From Halobacteriovorax vibrionivorans (GTDB lineage Bacteria; Bdellovibrionota; Bacteriovoracia; Bacteriovoracales; Bacteriovoracaceae), in assembly GCF_003346865.1 (NCBI RefSeq), contig NZ_QDKL01000002.1, positions 372,001 through 436,000 on the forward strand: a stretch of DNA of 64,000 bases. Reading direction: 5' to 3'. Numbering within the stretch: position 1 is the stretch's first letter; each line of letters begins with the position of its first letter. Both the position numbers and the translations under genes were made by a program. Below, in pieces: positions 34,081-42,221 of this stretch. Below the pieces are notes generated by a model, which did no database searches, was not told the origin of the DNA, and saw only the letters and a program-made list of their open reading frames with translations.

Positions 34081-35118
34081 TTACTCTGAGGCCCTAACTA
34101 ATTTCTTATTGAATAAGAAGTGGCCAACAAACCACTCATCTCCATTATTATGACCAAAGAGTTCAGCACAAGAGGCAAAGAAGATTTTCCATCTTTCAAA
34201 CCATAATTTTGCATCTTCTGCTCCATAAGTATCAGCAAGAACATTCATGAGAGCTTTTTCATGTTTATCCATATTTTTAAACCAAGCTTCTGAAGTTTCT
34301 TGATAATGCTTACCATTTACTTTCCACTTCTCTTCTAAAGAAAGTGAATCTTGCACTCTTTCAAAAAGGTCAAAACTTGGCATGACACCACCAGTGAAGA
34401 AATACTTCCCCATCCAGTTATCATCACCCTCAGTTTCAAAAAAGTATGAAGCACTCTTATGACAGAAGATATGAATGAAGACCTTACCATCATCCTTTAG
34501 CCAACTAGCAACCTTTTCAAAAAGAACATTATAATTTCTCATATGCTCAAACATTTCAATTGAAACAATACGATCAAATTGCTTATCGATACTAAAAGTA
34601 TTCATATCTTGCGTTAATATCTTTAAATTACTAAGCCCACGACTCTTTGCCTTCGATTCAATAAATTCACGTTGAGACGATGAATTTGAAATGGCCGTAA
34701 CTTTTGAATTTGGATACTTTTTTGCTAGATATAGAGTTAAAGAACCCCATCCACAGCCAAGTTCAAGAATATCCATTCCATCTTCAAGTTGCGCTCTTTT
34801 ACAATAAAGTTCAAGCATCGCTTCTTCTGCTTCATCAAGAGTCTTTACTCCTCTTTCAAAAAGAGAACTTGAATACTTTAAATTTTTACCAAGAACTAAC
34901 TCAAAGAAACCAGCTGGTAACTCATAATGTTGTTCATTGGCCTTATCTGTATCTTGAGCGATAACAGATGAATTAAGCTCACCTAAGATGCCATCTCGAT
35001 GAAAACTGAAGTTCTCATAAATTTCGTCTTGTCTTTGCTTAATTAGCTTTCTAATTCCTACACGAATTAACGGATCAGGAATATAACCTCTTTCAGCAGC
35101 ATTCATTAAAAATGACAT
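34081..35118 (-). CDS. CFA-synthase-like SAM methyltransferase (coclaurine-NMT-like branch)
   Basis: A 345-residue protein lacking the long N-terminal domain of typical CFA synthases. Seen: 'NEQHYELPAGFFELVLG', 'KYSSSLFERGVKTLDEAEE', motif I 'ILELGCGWGSLTLYLAKKYP', 'VTAISNSSSQREFI', and 'VSIEMFEHMRNY' (E and H/E equivalents of the CFA bicarbonate-site region). Known: the family adds a methylene or methyl to unsaturated lipids or methylates amines. In this operon it is probably the second lipid methylase, but a different substrate cannot be ruled out. AAGGAGA precedes the ATG. Confidence 0.85.
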   Translation of the reverse strand: MSFLMNAAERGYIPDPLIRVGIRKLIKQRQDEIYENFSFHRDGILGELNSSVIAQDTDKANEQHYELPAGFFELVLGKNLKYSSSLFERGVKTLDEAEEAMLELYCKRAQLEDGMDILELGCGWGSLTLYLAKKYPNSKVTAISNSSSQREFIESKAKSRGLSNLKILTQDMNTFSIDKQFDRIVSIEMFEHMRNYNVLFEKVASWLKDDGKVFIHIFCHKSASYFFETEGDDNWMGKYFFTGGVMPSFDLFERVQDSLSLEEKWKVNGKHYQETSEAWFKNMDKHEKALMNVLADTYGAEDAKLWFERWKIFFASCAELFGHNNGDEWFVGHFLFNKKLVRASE

Positions 35119-35127
35119 ATATTCTCC

Positions 35128-36384
35128 TTAGTTACGATAAAGTGGTTTTCCAAAAGTTAAATGAGAAACACCAATGGCCCTTTCATGGAATCCACCGATG
35201 CAATATGAGAAGTAAAAGTTCCATAATCTTATAAATTCCTCATCTTCTCCAAGTTTTGGGATTTCATGAGTATTTGTATTAAAACGTTTTTTCCATTCCT
35301 CAAGAGTTCTTGCATAATGTGATGTAAAGTCCACTTGATTATATAAACGCATATCTGAAGTAGACTTAAATGATGAAAGAACAGCATGAATTGAAGGAAT
35401 AAAGCTTCCAGGGAAAATAAACTTTTTAATGAAGTCTAATTCCTTTACGGCACGGTCATATTCTTGATCGTTAATTGTAATGATCTGAAGTAGGGCCAGC
35501 CCATCCTCAACTAAAAGATCAGATATCTTTTGCGTATAACTATCTAAAAACTGCTCACCTACTGCTTCAATCATTTCGATTGATACAACACGATCATACT
35601 CACCTTTTAGAAGACGATAATCATCTTTCAATAAAGTGATCTTATCTTCTAAACCTTCTTTAGCAATTCTCTCTTTTGTTACACGATACTGATTATCTGA
35701 TATTGTTGTCGTCGTAACGTGGCAGTCATAATTCTTTGCAAGATAAATCGCCAATGCACCCCAACCAGAACCAATCTCAAGAATACGATTTTCAGCTCGT
35801 ATATCGAGGCGCTCTGCGATTAGCTTAAGCTTTGCTTGCTGTGCCTCCTCTAGTGTTGATTCTTCGTTTTCAAAAAATGCAGATGAGTACATCATTGATT
35901 CATCTAAAAAGTGTTCAAAAAGCTCATCTGGAAGATCATAGTGCGCTTTAATATTCTTCTTTGAACCATCAATCGTATTCCTGTCTTGCCAATACTCAAT
36001 TAGCCTTGCAGGCTTTAGAAGATTAACAAGGCCTGAGTCCACTTGACTGAGTGTAGACTTATTTAAAGCAAATAGTCTCATAACATTATCAAGATCATCA
36101 GTGTCCCATTTCTTAAGAATATAAGACTCTGCTGCACCTATTGATCCTTTAGTGAAAACATCAACAAAGAAAGAAGGATCATTGACCTTGATTTCAGCAT
36201 TAACAAGGATATCACCTTTACCAACCTCAGTAGTGATATCTTGTTCAATAATCTTAAGACGTCCATATTGAAGATCATCTAATGATTTAAGTATTAGCTT
36301 TCTAATGGATCTTGTTAAAAAACCATAGTTTGATAGCGCTTGTACTTCAGGGTATTTCTGAAGAGTTTTATAGTCTGGTTTCAT
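35128..36384 (-). CDS. cfa: Cyclopropane-fatty-acyl-phospholipid synthase family methyltransferase
   Basis: A 418-residue protein of normal length. Seen: an N-terminal lipid-binding domain (1-130), 'KAHYDLPDELFEHFLDESMMYSS', shown here by its core HYDLPDELF, 'ILEIGSGWGALAIYLAKNYDC', 'TTTTISDNQYRVTKERI', 'VSIEMIEAVGEQ', and a C-terminal 'YFSYCIGGFHERAIG'. Known: CFA synthase turns cis double bonds of membrane phospholipids into cyclopropane rings; relatives in ChrR regulons (UfaM type) instead give methylated acyl chains for furan fatty acids. It overlaps the DUF1365 gene by four bases (ATGA). Confidence 0.9.
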   Translation of the reverse strand: MKPDYKTLQKYPEVQALSNYGFLTRSIRKLILKSLDDLQYGRLKIIEQDITTEVGKGDILVNAEIKVNDPSFFVDVFTKGSIGAAESYILKKWDTDDLDNVMRLFALNKSTLSQVDSGLVNLLKPARLIEYWQDRNTIDGSKKNIKAHYDLPDELFEHFLDESMMYSSAFFENEESTLEEAQQAKLKLIAERLDIRAENRILEIGSGWGALAIYLAKNYDCHVTTTTISDNQYRVTKERIAKEGLEDKITLLKDDYRLLKGEYDRVVSIEMIEAVGEQFLDSYTQKISDLLVEDGLALLQIITINDQEYDRAVKELDFIKKFIFPGSFIPSIHAVLSSFKSTSDMRLYNQVDFTSHYARTLEEWKKRFNTNTHEIPKLGEDEEFIRLWNFYFSYCIGGFHERAIGVSHLTFGKPLYRN

Positions 36385-37172
36385 AATACACCTTCCTTAT
36401 TTTTATCTGAGATTATTGATTTACGACTGTCTGGGTTTGGATGATCAAAGAATGGAATTCTTTTCATCCATAGTCTTAATGCTTGAAAATATATTCCAAA
36501 TATCATTTTAAAAGTCATTAGCGGATGTTTAAAAAGCATTCGATTTAAAGAACGAGATGAAATATTAACCCGTTTTAACTGAAGTCCTGCATAGAAGACT
36601 GCACTGCCTTTATCCAAGCTTGTCATATGAATTCTAAGAGAATTCGATGGCACAAAGAATTCCCAAATATATTTAATATCCATTGGGAAAAATGGTGAGA
36701 TATGAAATTTCTTATCAAGCTTAATTTTTAATGATTTATCATTTACTTCCTCTCCATCAAAGACATAACAATAACGCTCACCCCAAGGAGTATTTTCAAT
36801 TTCTGCCATTAAGGCATCAAGCGTCTCCCCATCCTCTTTATAACAATAGTAAAAGCTCACTGAGTTAAAACAATAACCAAAGAAGCGTAAATTTGTTAAA
36901 AGTCTTACTGGCCCATTTGGTCTTCTACCAATCTTGTTTTCAACAGTGTTAAATACTTCTTCTTTCAGTGGTTTTGACTTATCGCCATGGTAATCTCTTC
37001 TTCGAAAAGAAATAAAGTTCAACTTTTCAAGAGACCAAAACTTTGATTTAGAAAAGACTTCATCAAGTTCATCTAAATCAATATAGCTCAGAAATAACTT
37101 ATACTTGAAGTTATGCTCTTTAGGTGAATAACGGTTATGAAGGACTTCTCCTTCGTAGAGGCAGCTTTTCAT
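36381..37172 (-). CDS. DUF1365 protein
   Basis: A 263-residue protein. Seen: 'CLYEGEVLHNRYSPKEHNFKY' opening (quoted core GEVLHNRYSPKEHNF), 'RRPNGPVRLLTNLRFFGYCFN', 'PVSFYYCY'-type 'NSVSFYYCYKED', and 'KKFHISPFFPMDIKY', all DUF1365 hallmarks. Known: DUF1365 genes almost always stand beside an FAD amine-oxidase-like gene and a CFA synthase, and are induced by ECF sigma factors in photooxidative stress. The biochemical role is unknown. Four-base overlaps on both sides show tight coupling with the FAD and CFA genes. Confidence 0.9.
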   Translation of the reverse strand: MKSCLYEGEVLHNRYSPKEHNFKYKLFLSYIDLDELDEVFSKSKFWSLEKLNFISFRRRDYHGDKSKPLKEEVFNTVENKIGRRPNGPVRLLTNLRFFGYCFNSVSFYYCYKEDGETLDALMAEIENTPWGERYCYVFDGEEVNDKSLKIKLDKKFHISPFFPMDIKYIWEFFVPSNSLRIHMTSLDKGSAVFYAGLQLKRVNISSRSLNRMLFKHPLMTFKMIFGIYFQALRLWMKRIPFFDHPNPDSRKSIISDKNKEGVL

Positions 37173-38407
37173 ATCTTCTCCAGTTCCTCTACAACACGAA
37201 GAGCACTGAAAACACCATCTTCGTGAAAGCCATTACGCCAATATGCTCCACAATAGTGAGTACGATTCTTCCCACTTATATCTTTCCAACTTTCTTGTGC
37301 CTTCATCCCCTCGAGAGAGAATAATGGATGCATATAATCCATTTTTTTAAGTATTTTCTTCTCATCTATTTTTCGATATGGGTTTAGAGTGACATTGAAC
37401 AAATTCTTACTCTTTAACTCTTGTAAGATATTCATATTATATGTCACTGTGGCCCCTACTTTTCTTTCAATAGGAAGTTGATAATTCCATGCGGCCCAAG
37501 CAAGCTTCTTCTTTGGAAGAAAACTTCGATCTAAGTGTAGGTATGTTGGATTAGCAATATAAGGAATTGAAGAAAGAACCTCGCTCTCTTTTTGTGTTGG
37601 AGCATCTAAAATCTTTAATGAAACATCACTATGTGTTGCAAAAATAACATGATCAAATTTTTCGCTCCCATTTTTTGTTTCCACAACAATGTGATCATCA
37701 TGACGAATAACTTTTTGAACGGGAGTATTTAATCTAACACTATCCTTAAAATGTGGAAGCATTTTATCAATATATGAATTTGATCCTCCATCAATTACAT
37801 ACCACTGCGGACGATCATCAACCTCTAGGAAGCCGTGATTTTCAAAAAACCTTAGTACGAATTTAGCAGGAAATTGCCATACATCTCTTGGGTCAGTCGA
37901 CCATACCGCGGCCATCATAGGAACAATATAATATTCAATGACGCTATCTTTAACTTTTCGTGATTCAAAAAATGCTTGAAGAGAGATATCTCCATTATCA
38001 TTAGAGAGAAAATCCTTGGCCTTCTTATTAAAGTCAATTATTCCCTTTAGCATTGAATAGAATTTCGGTCTTAAAAAGTTTAATCGCTGAGCAAATAGAG
38101 TGTTAAATGAGGTTCCATTGTACTCAAGACCAGTTTTATCACAGCTGACACTAAAGCTCATGGATGTCGGTTTATAGGCAACATCTAATTCTTCAAGAAG
38201 TTTTAGAAAGTTTGGATAAGTCTTTTTATTAAAGACGATAAACCCAGTATCAACACGATGTTTTTCACCATCTAGCTCAATATCGTGAGTATGAGTGTGC
38301 CCACCAAGATAATCATTGGCCTCAAATAGAGTAACGTCGTGCTTACTTGAAAGTTTGTATGCACATGTTAAACCAGAAATACCAGAACCAATGATTGCTA
38401 TTTTCAC
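37169..38407 (-). CDS. FAD-dependent amine-oxidase-like flavoprotein
   Basis: A 412-residue protein. Seen: dinucleotide-binding 'IAIIGSGISGLTCAYKLS' (GxGxxG), 'EANDYLGGHTHTHDI', 'VDTGFIVFNKKTYPNF' and 'VIFATHSDVSLKIL', with a C-terminal FAD block 'THYCGAYWRNGFHEDG'. Known: this branch of the amine oxidase/phytoene-desaturase superfamily accompanies DUF1365 and CFA synthase. In Rhodobacter sphaeroides, furan fatty-acid synthesis needs a desaturase from such a cluster (UfaD), and this protein is a candidate equivalent. That assignment is inference. It shares one base with the upstream fusion gene. Confidence 0.85.
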   Translation of the reverse strand: MKIAIIGSGISGLTCAYKLSSKHDVTLFEANDYLGGHTHTHDIELDGEKHRVDTGFIVFNKKTYPNFLKLLEELDVAYKPTSMSFSVSCDKTGLEYNGTSFNTLFAQRLNFLRPKFYSMLKGIIDFNKKAKDFLSNDNGDISLQAFFESRKVKDSVIEYYIVPMMAAVWSTDPRDVWQFPAKFVLRFFENHGFLEVDDRPQWYVIDGGSNSYIDKMLPHFKDSVRLNTPVQKVIRHDDHIVVETKNGSEKFDHVIFATHSDVSLKILDAPTQKESEVLSSIPYIANPTYLHLDRSFLPKKKLAWAAWNYQLPIERKVGATVTYNMNILQELKSKNLFNVTLNPYRKIDEKKILKKMDYMHPLFSLEGMKAQESWKDISGKNRTHYCGAYWRNGFHEDGVFSALRVVEELEKI

Positions 38408-39705
38408 TACTCCCCCTTCAGCCTTTTCTTAATGTACTTTGTGACTGATCCGAGAACAGGAATATGTTCATATATAAATTCACCCATATCAAAATAGTCG
38501 CGGTGATAGCTTACAAGTCCATTTTCATTAAACTTTATGACTGAGTTTCCATGAAGAATAACTGGTTTTCCTGAGTTTAGATTTGGAGTTCTCAAAATCA
38601 TTTTCCATACTCCCACATGATTAGAACCATTTGAGATAATATCCGAGAACTCAAATTTGATATCAGTTACACCTTCATAAATACCTTTGTAATATCCCTT
38701 AACTTCATCGATTCCCTTATGGCGTCCAATAGGGTCAATAAATAGAGCATTAGGAGCATAGAAGTTATCAAGAATATCGACGTTATCAGCTCTTAATTCA
38801 TTAAAGACCTTCTCTATTCGTTGGGCCTGAGATTTCGTTTGTGCATTATCATCTTGCGCGTATGCCATATCCACATTGCCTCCTATTAGTAATAAACTTG
38901 TCATTAAAATAATTATTGTGTTCACCTTTGGAAACCAAAGTAGAAAGCGGTTCGTTCTTTCTTGGTATTTACGGTAAAGATCACCCTTAGACTTTAATGA
39001 AGACTCCTCTGCCGGAGGTACTCCTGTTACTGAAGTAATAAGATAAAGCATGATCAAATACGGTATTAAACCGATAAATGAAATAGGTGCTGAACTAAGT
39101 CCATATACCCCAAAGCCGGCCCAGATTAATGTTTCAAAAAAATAATTTGGATGTCTTGAGTATTTCCAAAGACCGATATCACAGACTTTTCCACGATTTT
39201 CTTTATTGGAAACAAACCTTTTAAGCTGAGAGTCAGCGATTAGCTCCCCAATAATTGCAATGGTAAAAATTAAAATTCCAAAGTAATTTGATATATCAAA
39301 AGTTGGATTCACTATCGCTAAGTAGAGAGGGATAGCTAAGACAACATTTAATAAGGCCTCACCAACAAATAGCCCATAGAGATAGACTCCATACATGACT
39401 TTCCACTTTTTCTTTAACTCTATATAACGTTTATCTTCTCCCGTTTGTCTTATTCGAGTAAAGAGATGTGTGCTTAAGCGTGCAGACCAGATTCCGTAGA
39501 GACAAAATAGCACAATAGCATTTAAGTTTTCAAAGAAGTTTTGACCCTCTGGGTAGTTAAAATATAAAACTCCCATAATTAGAAAGAAGCTTGAGCACCA
39601 ATAAAAGTCTAAGTAAGCAAATACCTTAACTCGAAAAGAGATGTACCAGCCAATCGTAAAGTAGACTAGAAGCAGCGCTGTGATAATCAGTATACTTTCA
39701 AACAC
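38407..39705 (-). CDS. DUF1295 membrane protein fused to an exported SnoaL/NTF2-like domain
   Basis: A 432-residue fusion. Seen: residues 1-255 form a DUF1295 (steroid-5-alpha-reductase/ICMT-like) membrane enzyme with the 'WKYSRHPNYFFE' motif (180-191). A helix at 262-283 ('IIILMTSLLLIGG' to 'AYAQ') looks like a relict signal peptide, and residues 295-432 are a SnoaL/NTF2-like domain ('FYAPNALFIDPIGRHKG', 'YHRDYFDMGEF'). In other ChrR clusters these are usually two genes. The frame is continuous with no sign of frameshift. Start is GTG with AAAGGA upstream. First gene of the lipid operon, under an ECF-type promoter. Inferred: the second domain lies in the periplasm. Confidence 0.82.
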   Translation of the reverse strand: MFESILIITALLLVYFTIGWYISFRVKVFAYLDFYWCSSFFLIMGVLYFNYPEGQNFFENLNAIVLFCLYGIWSARLSTHLFTRIRQTGEDKRYIELKKKWKVMYGVYLYGLFVGEALLNVVLAIPLYLAIVNPTFDISNYFGILIFTIAIIGELIADSQLKRFVSNKENRGKVCDIGLWKYSRHPNYFFETLIWAGFGVYGLSSAPISFIGLIPYLIMLYLITSVTGVPPAEESSLKSKGDLYRKYQERTNRFLLWFPKVNTIIILMTSLLLIGGNVDMAYAQDDNAQTKSQAQRIEKVFNELRADNVDILDNFYAPNALFIDPIGRHKGIDEVKGYYKGIYEGVTDIKFEFSDIISNGSNHVGVWKMILRTPNLNSGKPVILHGNSVIKFNENGLVSYHRDYFDMGEFIYEHIPVLGSVTKYIKKRLKGE

Positions 39706-39745
39706 GTTTGATCCTTTTTAAGTCAGTTATCCTTATGCCTATTAG

Positions 39746-39771
39746 TACGCATAAGGCTTAGAAATAGATCA
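39746..39771 (-). promoter_or_regulatory. ECF11/ChrR-type promoter of the lipid operon
   Basis: On the minus strand TGATCT (39771-39766), a 16-base spacer, then CGTA (39749-39746). This matches the TGATCC/CGTA signature of promoters read by ChrR-controlled sigma factors. It lies about 40 bases before the GTG start of the fusion gene. The same element with identical spacing drives the sigma gene in the other direction. Confidence 0.75.
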
Positions 39772-39860
39772 GTTAAATAAGAAAAAAAGCACAAAACAAT
39801 GTAATTTTAACAACTTACCCCCAGTCTTTTATATTAAATAAGAAAAAATCAACTTTAATG

Positions 39861-39886
39861 TGATCCATTTTTTGATTCATCTCGTA
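39861..39886 (+). promoter_or_regulatory. ECF11/ChrR-type autoregulatory promoter of the sigma gene
   Basis: TGATCC (39861-39866), a 16-base spacer, then CGTA (39883-39886). A transcription start near 39894 leaves a short leader with GAGAG before the ATG at 39911. This argues that in-frame codons before 39911 are not translated, and that the sigma factor drives its own gene. Confidence 0.78.
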
Positions 39887-39910
39887 ATGAATAATATGAG
39901 AGTAATAAAT

Positions 39911-40546
39911 ATGCAGGATCAAGTTTTAGCGAATTTAGGACTCAGATGTGATAGACTAATTCCTATTATTAGGAGACATCACAAAGTGCAATTGGGCCTA
40001 ACTGAATTAGAAAACTTGATTCGAGAAATCGCTCAGGAAAAATCAAGACATGCTTTTAAGAAGCTATTTGATTTCTATTACCCAAAGGCGATGAACTACC
40101 TCCTTAAAGCTGGATTATCAAAGGAAGTTTGCGCAGAGCTTTCTCAAGAGGCCATGCTAAAGGTTTGGAAGAAGTCTTCCTCATACTCTCCAGAATTGGC
40201 CAATGTTAATACTTGGCTATTTACAATAATAAGAAATACAAAATATGACTATTTAAGAAAACAAAGCCGTGATCCTTTAGCAATCATAAGTGCTGATGAT
40301 GTTTTTGATGAAAATATTCACACACTTGATTCTACGCATGAAATTGAAGAGATTTATCAAAGAGCGCAAACTCAAGAAATGATAACTAAACTCTCTCAAG
40401 ATCAGCAGGATGTTCTCTACGGTATATACCGAGAAGGACTAACTCAGTCGGAATTTGCTCACATGCGTGACATCCCCCTGGGGACAGTAAAATCACGGGT
40501 AAGACTAGCTATTAAAAACTTAAAATTACTAATGGAGGAGAAGTGA
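39911..40546 (+). CDS. rpoE: ECF RNA polymerase sigma factor (ChrR-associated, ECF11-like)
   Basis: About 211 residues. Seen: region 2 'FKKLFDFYYPKAMNYLLKAG' to 'AELSQEAMLKVWKKSSSY' with 'NTWLFTIIRNTKYDYLRK', and region 4 'LSQDQQDVLYGIYREGLTQSEFA' (core given) with 'IPLGTVKSRVRLAIKNLK'. Known: this is the R. sphaeroides RpoE type, held by ChrR and released by singlet oxygen. I place the start at 39911 because the promoter overlaps earlier candidates (GTG at 39860, ATGs at 39887 and 39896). The anti-sigma gene overlaps its stop by four bases. Confidence 0.9.
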   Translation: MQDQVLANLGLRCDRLIPIIRRHHKVQLGLTELENLIREIAQEKSRHAFKKLFDFYYPKAMNYLLKAGLSKEVCAELSQEAMLKVWKKSSSYSPELANVNTWLFTIIRNTKYDYLRKQSRDPLAIISADDVFDENIHTLDSTHEIEEIYQRAQTQEMITKLSQDQQDVLYGIYREGLTQSEFAHMRDIPLGTVKSRVRLAIKNLKLLMEEK

Positions 40547-41235
40547 ATAAGCTTTATCATCCTGACACAAATTTAATAAGAGACTATGTTAACGCTAAGT
40601 TACCAGCGGGAGCTTCTCTTCTAATATCAACTCACTTAAGTGAATGTGAGGACTGCCAACAACATATGGCCACACTTACAAACGAGGAAGCTCAAGTCTT
40701 TTTTGGTGATGATAGTGAGATCAAAAAAGATGAAGTGGACGATGCGTTTGAAAGCCTCTTTAATCGTATAGAAGATGAAGAAAGTGAAACGATTGTAAAT
40801 ATTAAAGCCAAGCAAAATACTGCAACGATTAACTTCGGGGATAAGGTATTTGAATTACCTGAAAAATTGGCCTTTGCGGCAGAGAAAAACCTTAATTGGA
40901 AAGAGTTCGGTAATGATTGCGGTGTGGCACAAATTACAGAAGGTGCCGGTGGTGGTCTTTTCTTTATCTACATGGGACCAGGAGAAACTGTTCCAGAGCA
41001 CGGCCACAGTGGACGTGAATATAGCTATGTTGTTGATGGTTATTATTACAGTGAAGGAACTCGTTTAAGTAATGGTGACTTTTCTGTATTTGATGAAAAA
41101 GATACTCATGCACCAGCAACTGCAAGTGATGAAGGATGCTTAGTGGTTTCATTTGTTGAAAACCGCCTTAACTTCTTTCAAGGATTATTGGCACCATTAA
41201 ATCGCCTACTCTGGTGGTACCTTAAGAGGTCTTAG
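40543..41235 (+). CDS. chrR: ChrR-type zinc anti-sigma factor with cupin domain
   Basis: A 230-residue cytoplasmic protein starting on GTG that overlaps the sigma stop (GTGA), with GGAGGAG upstream. Seen: zinc ligands of the anti-sigma domain H6, H31, C35, C38, at the same positions as in R. sphaeroides ChrR, and a cupin domain with H153, H155, E159 and H189 ('PEHGHSGREY', 'DTHAPA'). Known: the N-terminal domain binds sigma-E, and the cupin is needed to respond to singlet oxygen or organic peroxide. Here it should control the divergent lipid operon. All key residues are intact. Confidence 0.94.
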   Translation: MNKLYHPDTNLIRDYVNAKLPAGASLLISTHLSECEDCQQHMATLTNEEAQVFFGDDSEIKKDEVDDAFESLFNRIEDEESETIVNIKAKQNTATINFGDKVFELPEKLAFAAEKNLNWKEFGNDCGVAQITEGAGGGLFFIYMGPGETVPEHGHSGREYSYVVDGYYYSEGTRLSNGDFSVFDEKDTHAPATASDEGCLVVSFVENRLNFFQGLLAPLNRLLWWYLKRS

Positions 41236-41242
41236 AAAGTTA

Positions 41243-42133
41243 TTATTCGCAGCAATCAGTTGAAGATTCAAACTCTATTGTGGAATAGACTACATGATGA
41301 CTAGATAAAACCTCTTTAATACTTTGCTTTAAAATGTCTAAGTCCCTTGCCTTTGTTTCCGGCGCAACAAGAATATGAAATCTTAAATAGAATGATTCAT
41401 TATCTAATGACCAACCTTTTATAGCATGCATATCTTTTACAAGCTCTAAGGCCTCAACCTCTTCTTTTATTGTATTCATCTCAATTTCATCAGGAAAATG
41501 CTGAAGGAATATTAGTCCAACTTTTTTAAGATTATGATAAACACCTCTTAGAATAATAAATGAGATCAAGATCGAAAGAATCGAGTCTAAAATATACCAA
41601 GGCTTAAAATGAAGTATTACACTGACAATAAGAACGGCCACCCACCCCATTAAATCTTCCAATAGATGGTACATAACCATTTTTTGATTTAGACCACTCG
41701 TCTTAGACATGCGATAAGCAGCAACCCCATTCACCACAATTCCCAATAAGGCCAACCATAGCATTCCCATTGCCTGAACAGGCTCAGGTGCCATTATTCT
41801 TTGAACTGCTTCGTAAATGACAAAAATACTACCAGAAAAAAGAATTAGGCCATTTATAAGTGCCGATAGAATCGAAAAACGACGATAACCGAAAGTAAAT
41901 TGATTATCCGCTTCTTTCTTACTTAATTTTTCTGCGAAGTATGAAAATAAGAGAGCAAGGCTATCTCCGATATCATGGAGAGCATCTGAATAGATGGCCA
42001 CACTATTTGTTAAGTAGCCGCCTATTAATTCAATCACAGCAAAACTAGCATTGAGGAAAAATGCGATTAAGATATTCTTGCCATTCATATCACCATGGTG
42101 ATGGTGGTGATGATGGTGATGTCCTCCAGACAT
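41243..42133 (-). CDS. Cation diffusion facilitator (CDF) efflux protein
   Basis: A 296-residue inner-membrane protein. Seen: nine consecutive histidines (H5-H13) at the cytoplasmic N-terminus; six membrane helices; the metal site 'AIYSDALHDIGDSLALL' (HDxxD, near residue 50) in helix 2, and 'YHLLEDLMGWVAVL' (HxxxD, in helix 5); a cytoplasmic C-terminal domain. Known: CDF proteins export Zn2+, Co2+ or Cd2+ against protons. His-Asp sites favour zinc. The gene converges on chrR with a seven-base gap. The His run may act as a metal sensor or buffer. Confidence 0.92.
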   Translation of the reverse strand: MSGGHHHHHHHHHGDMNGKNILIAFFLNASFAVIELIGGYLTNSVAIYSDALHDIGDSLALLFSYFAEKLSKKEADNQFTFGYRRFSILSALINGLILFSGSIFVIYEAVQRIMAPEPVQAMGMLWLALLGIVVNGVAAYRMSKTSGLNQKMVMYHLLEDLMGWVAVLIVSVILHFKPWYILDSILSILISFIILRGVYHNLKKVGLIFLQHFPDEIEMNTIKEEVEALELVKDMHAIKGWSLDNESFYLRFHILVAPETKARDLDILKQSIKEVLSSHHVVYSTIEFESSTDCCE

Positions 42134-42221
42134 AAGGGCTCCTCAGATTCTGTGTAATTATTCATATTATTAATGATTAAACCGTAGAATTCAAGAGGGA
42201 TACGATGTTATAATCTCTAGT

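Noticed and set aside
39860..39910. Longer N-terminus of the sigma factor starting on GTG at 39860
   Set aside because: It overlaps the TGATCC-N16-CGTA promoter, so the codons would lie upstream of the transcript start.
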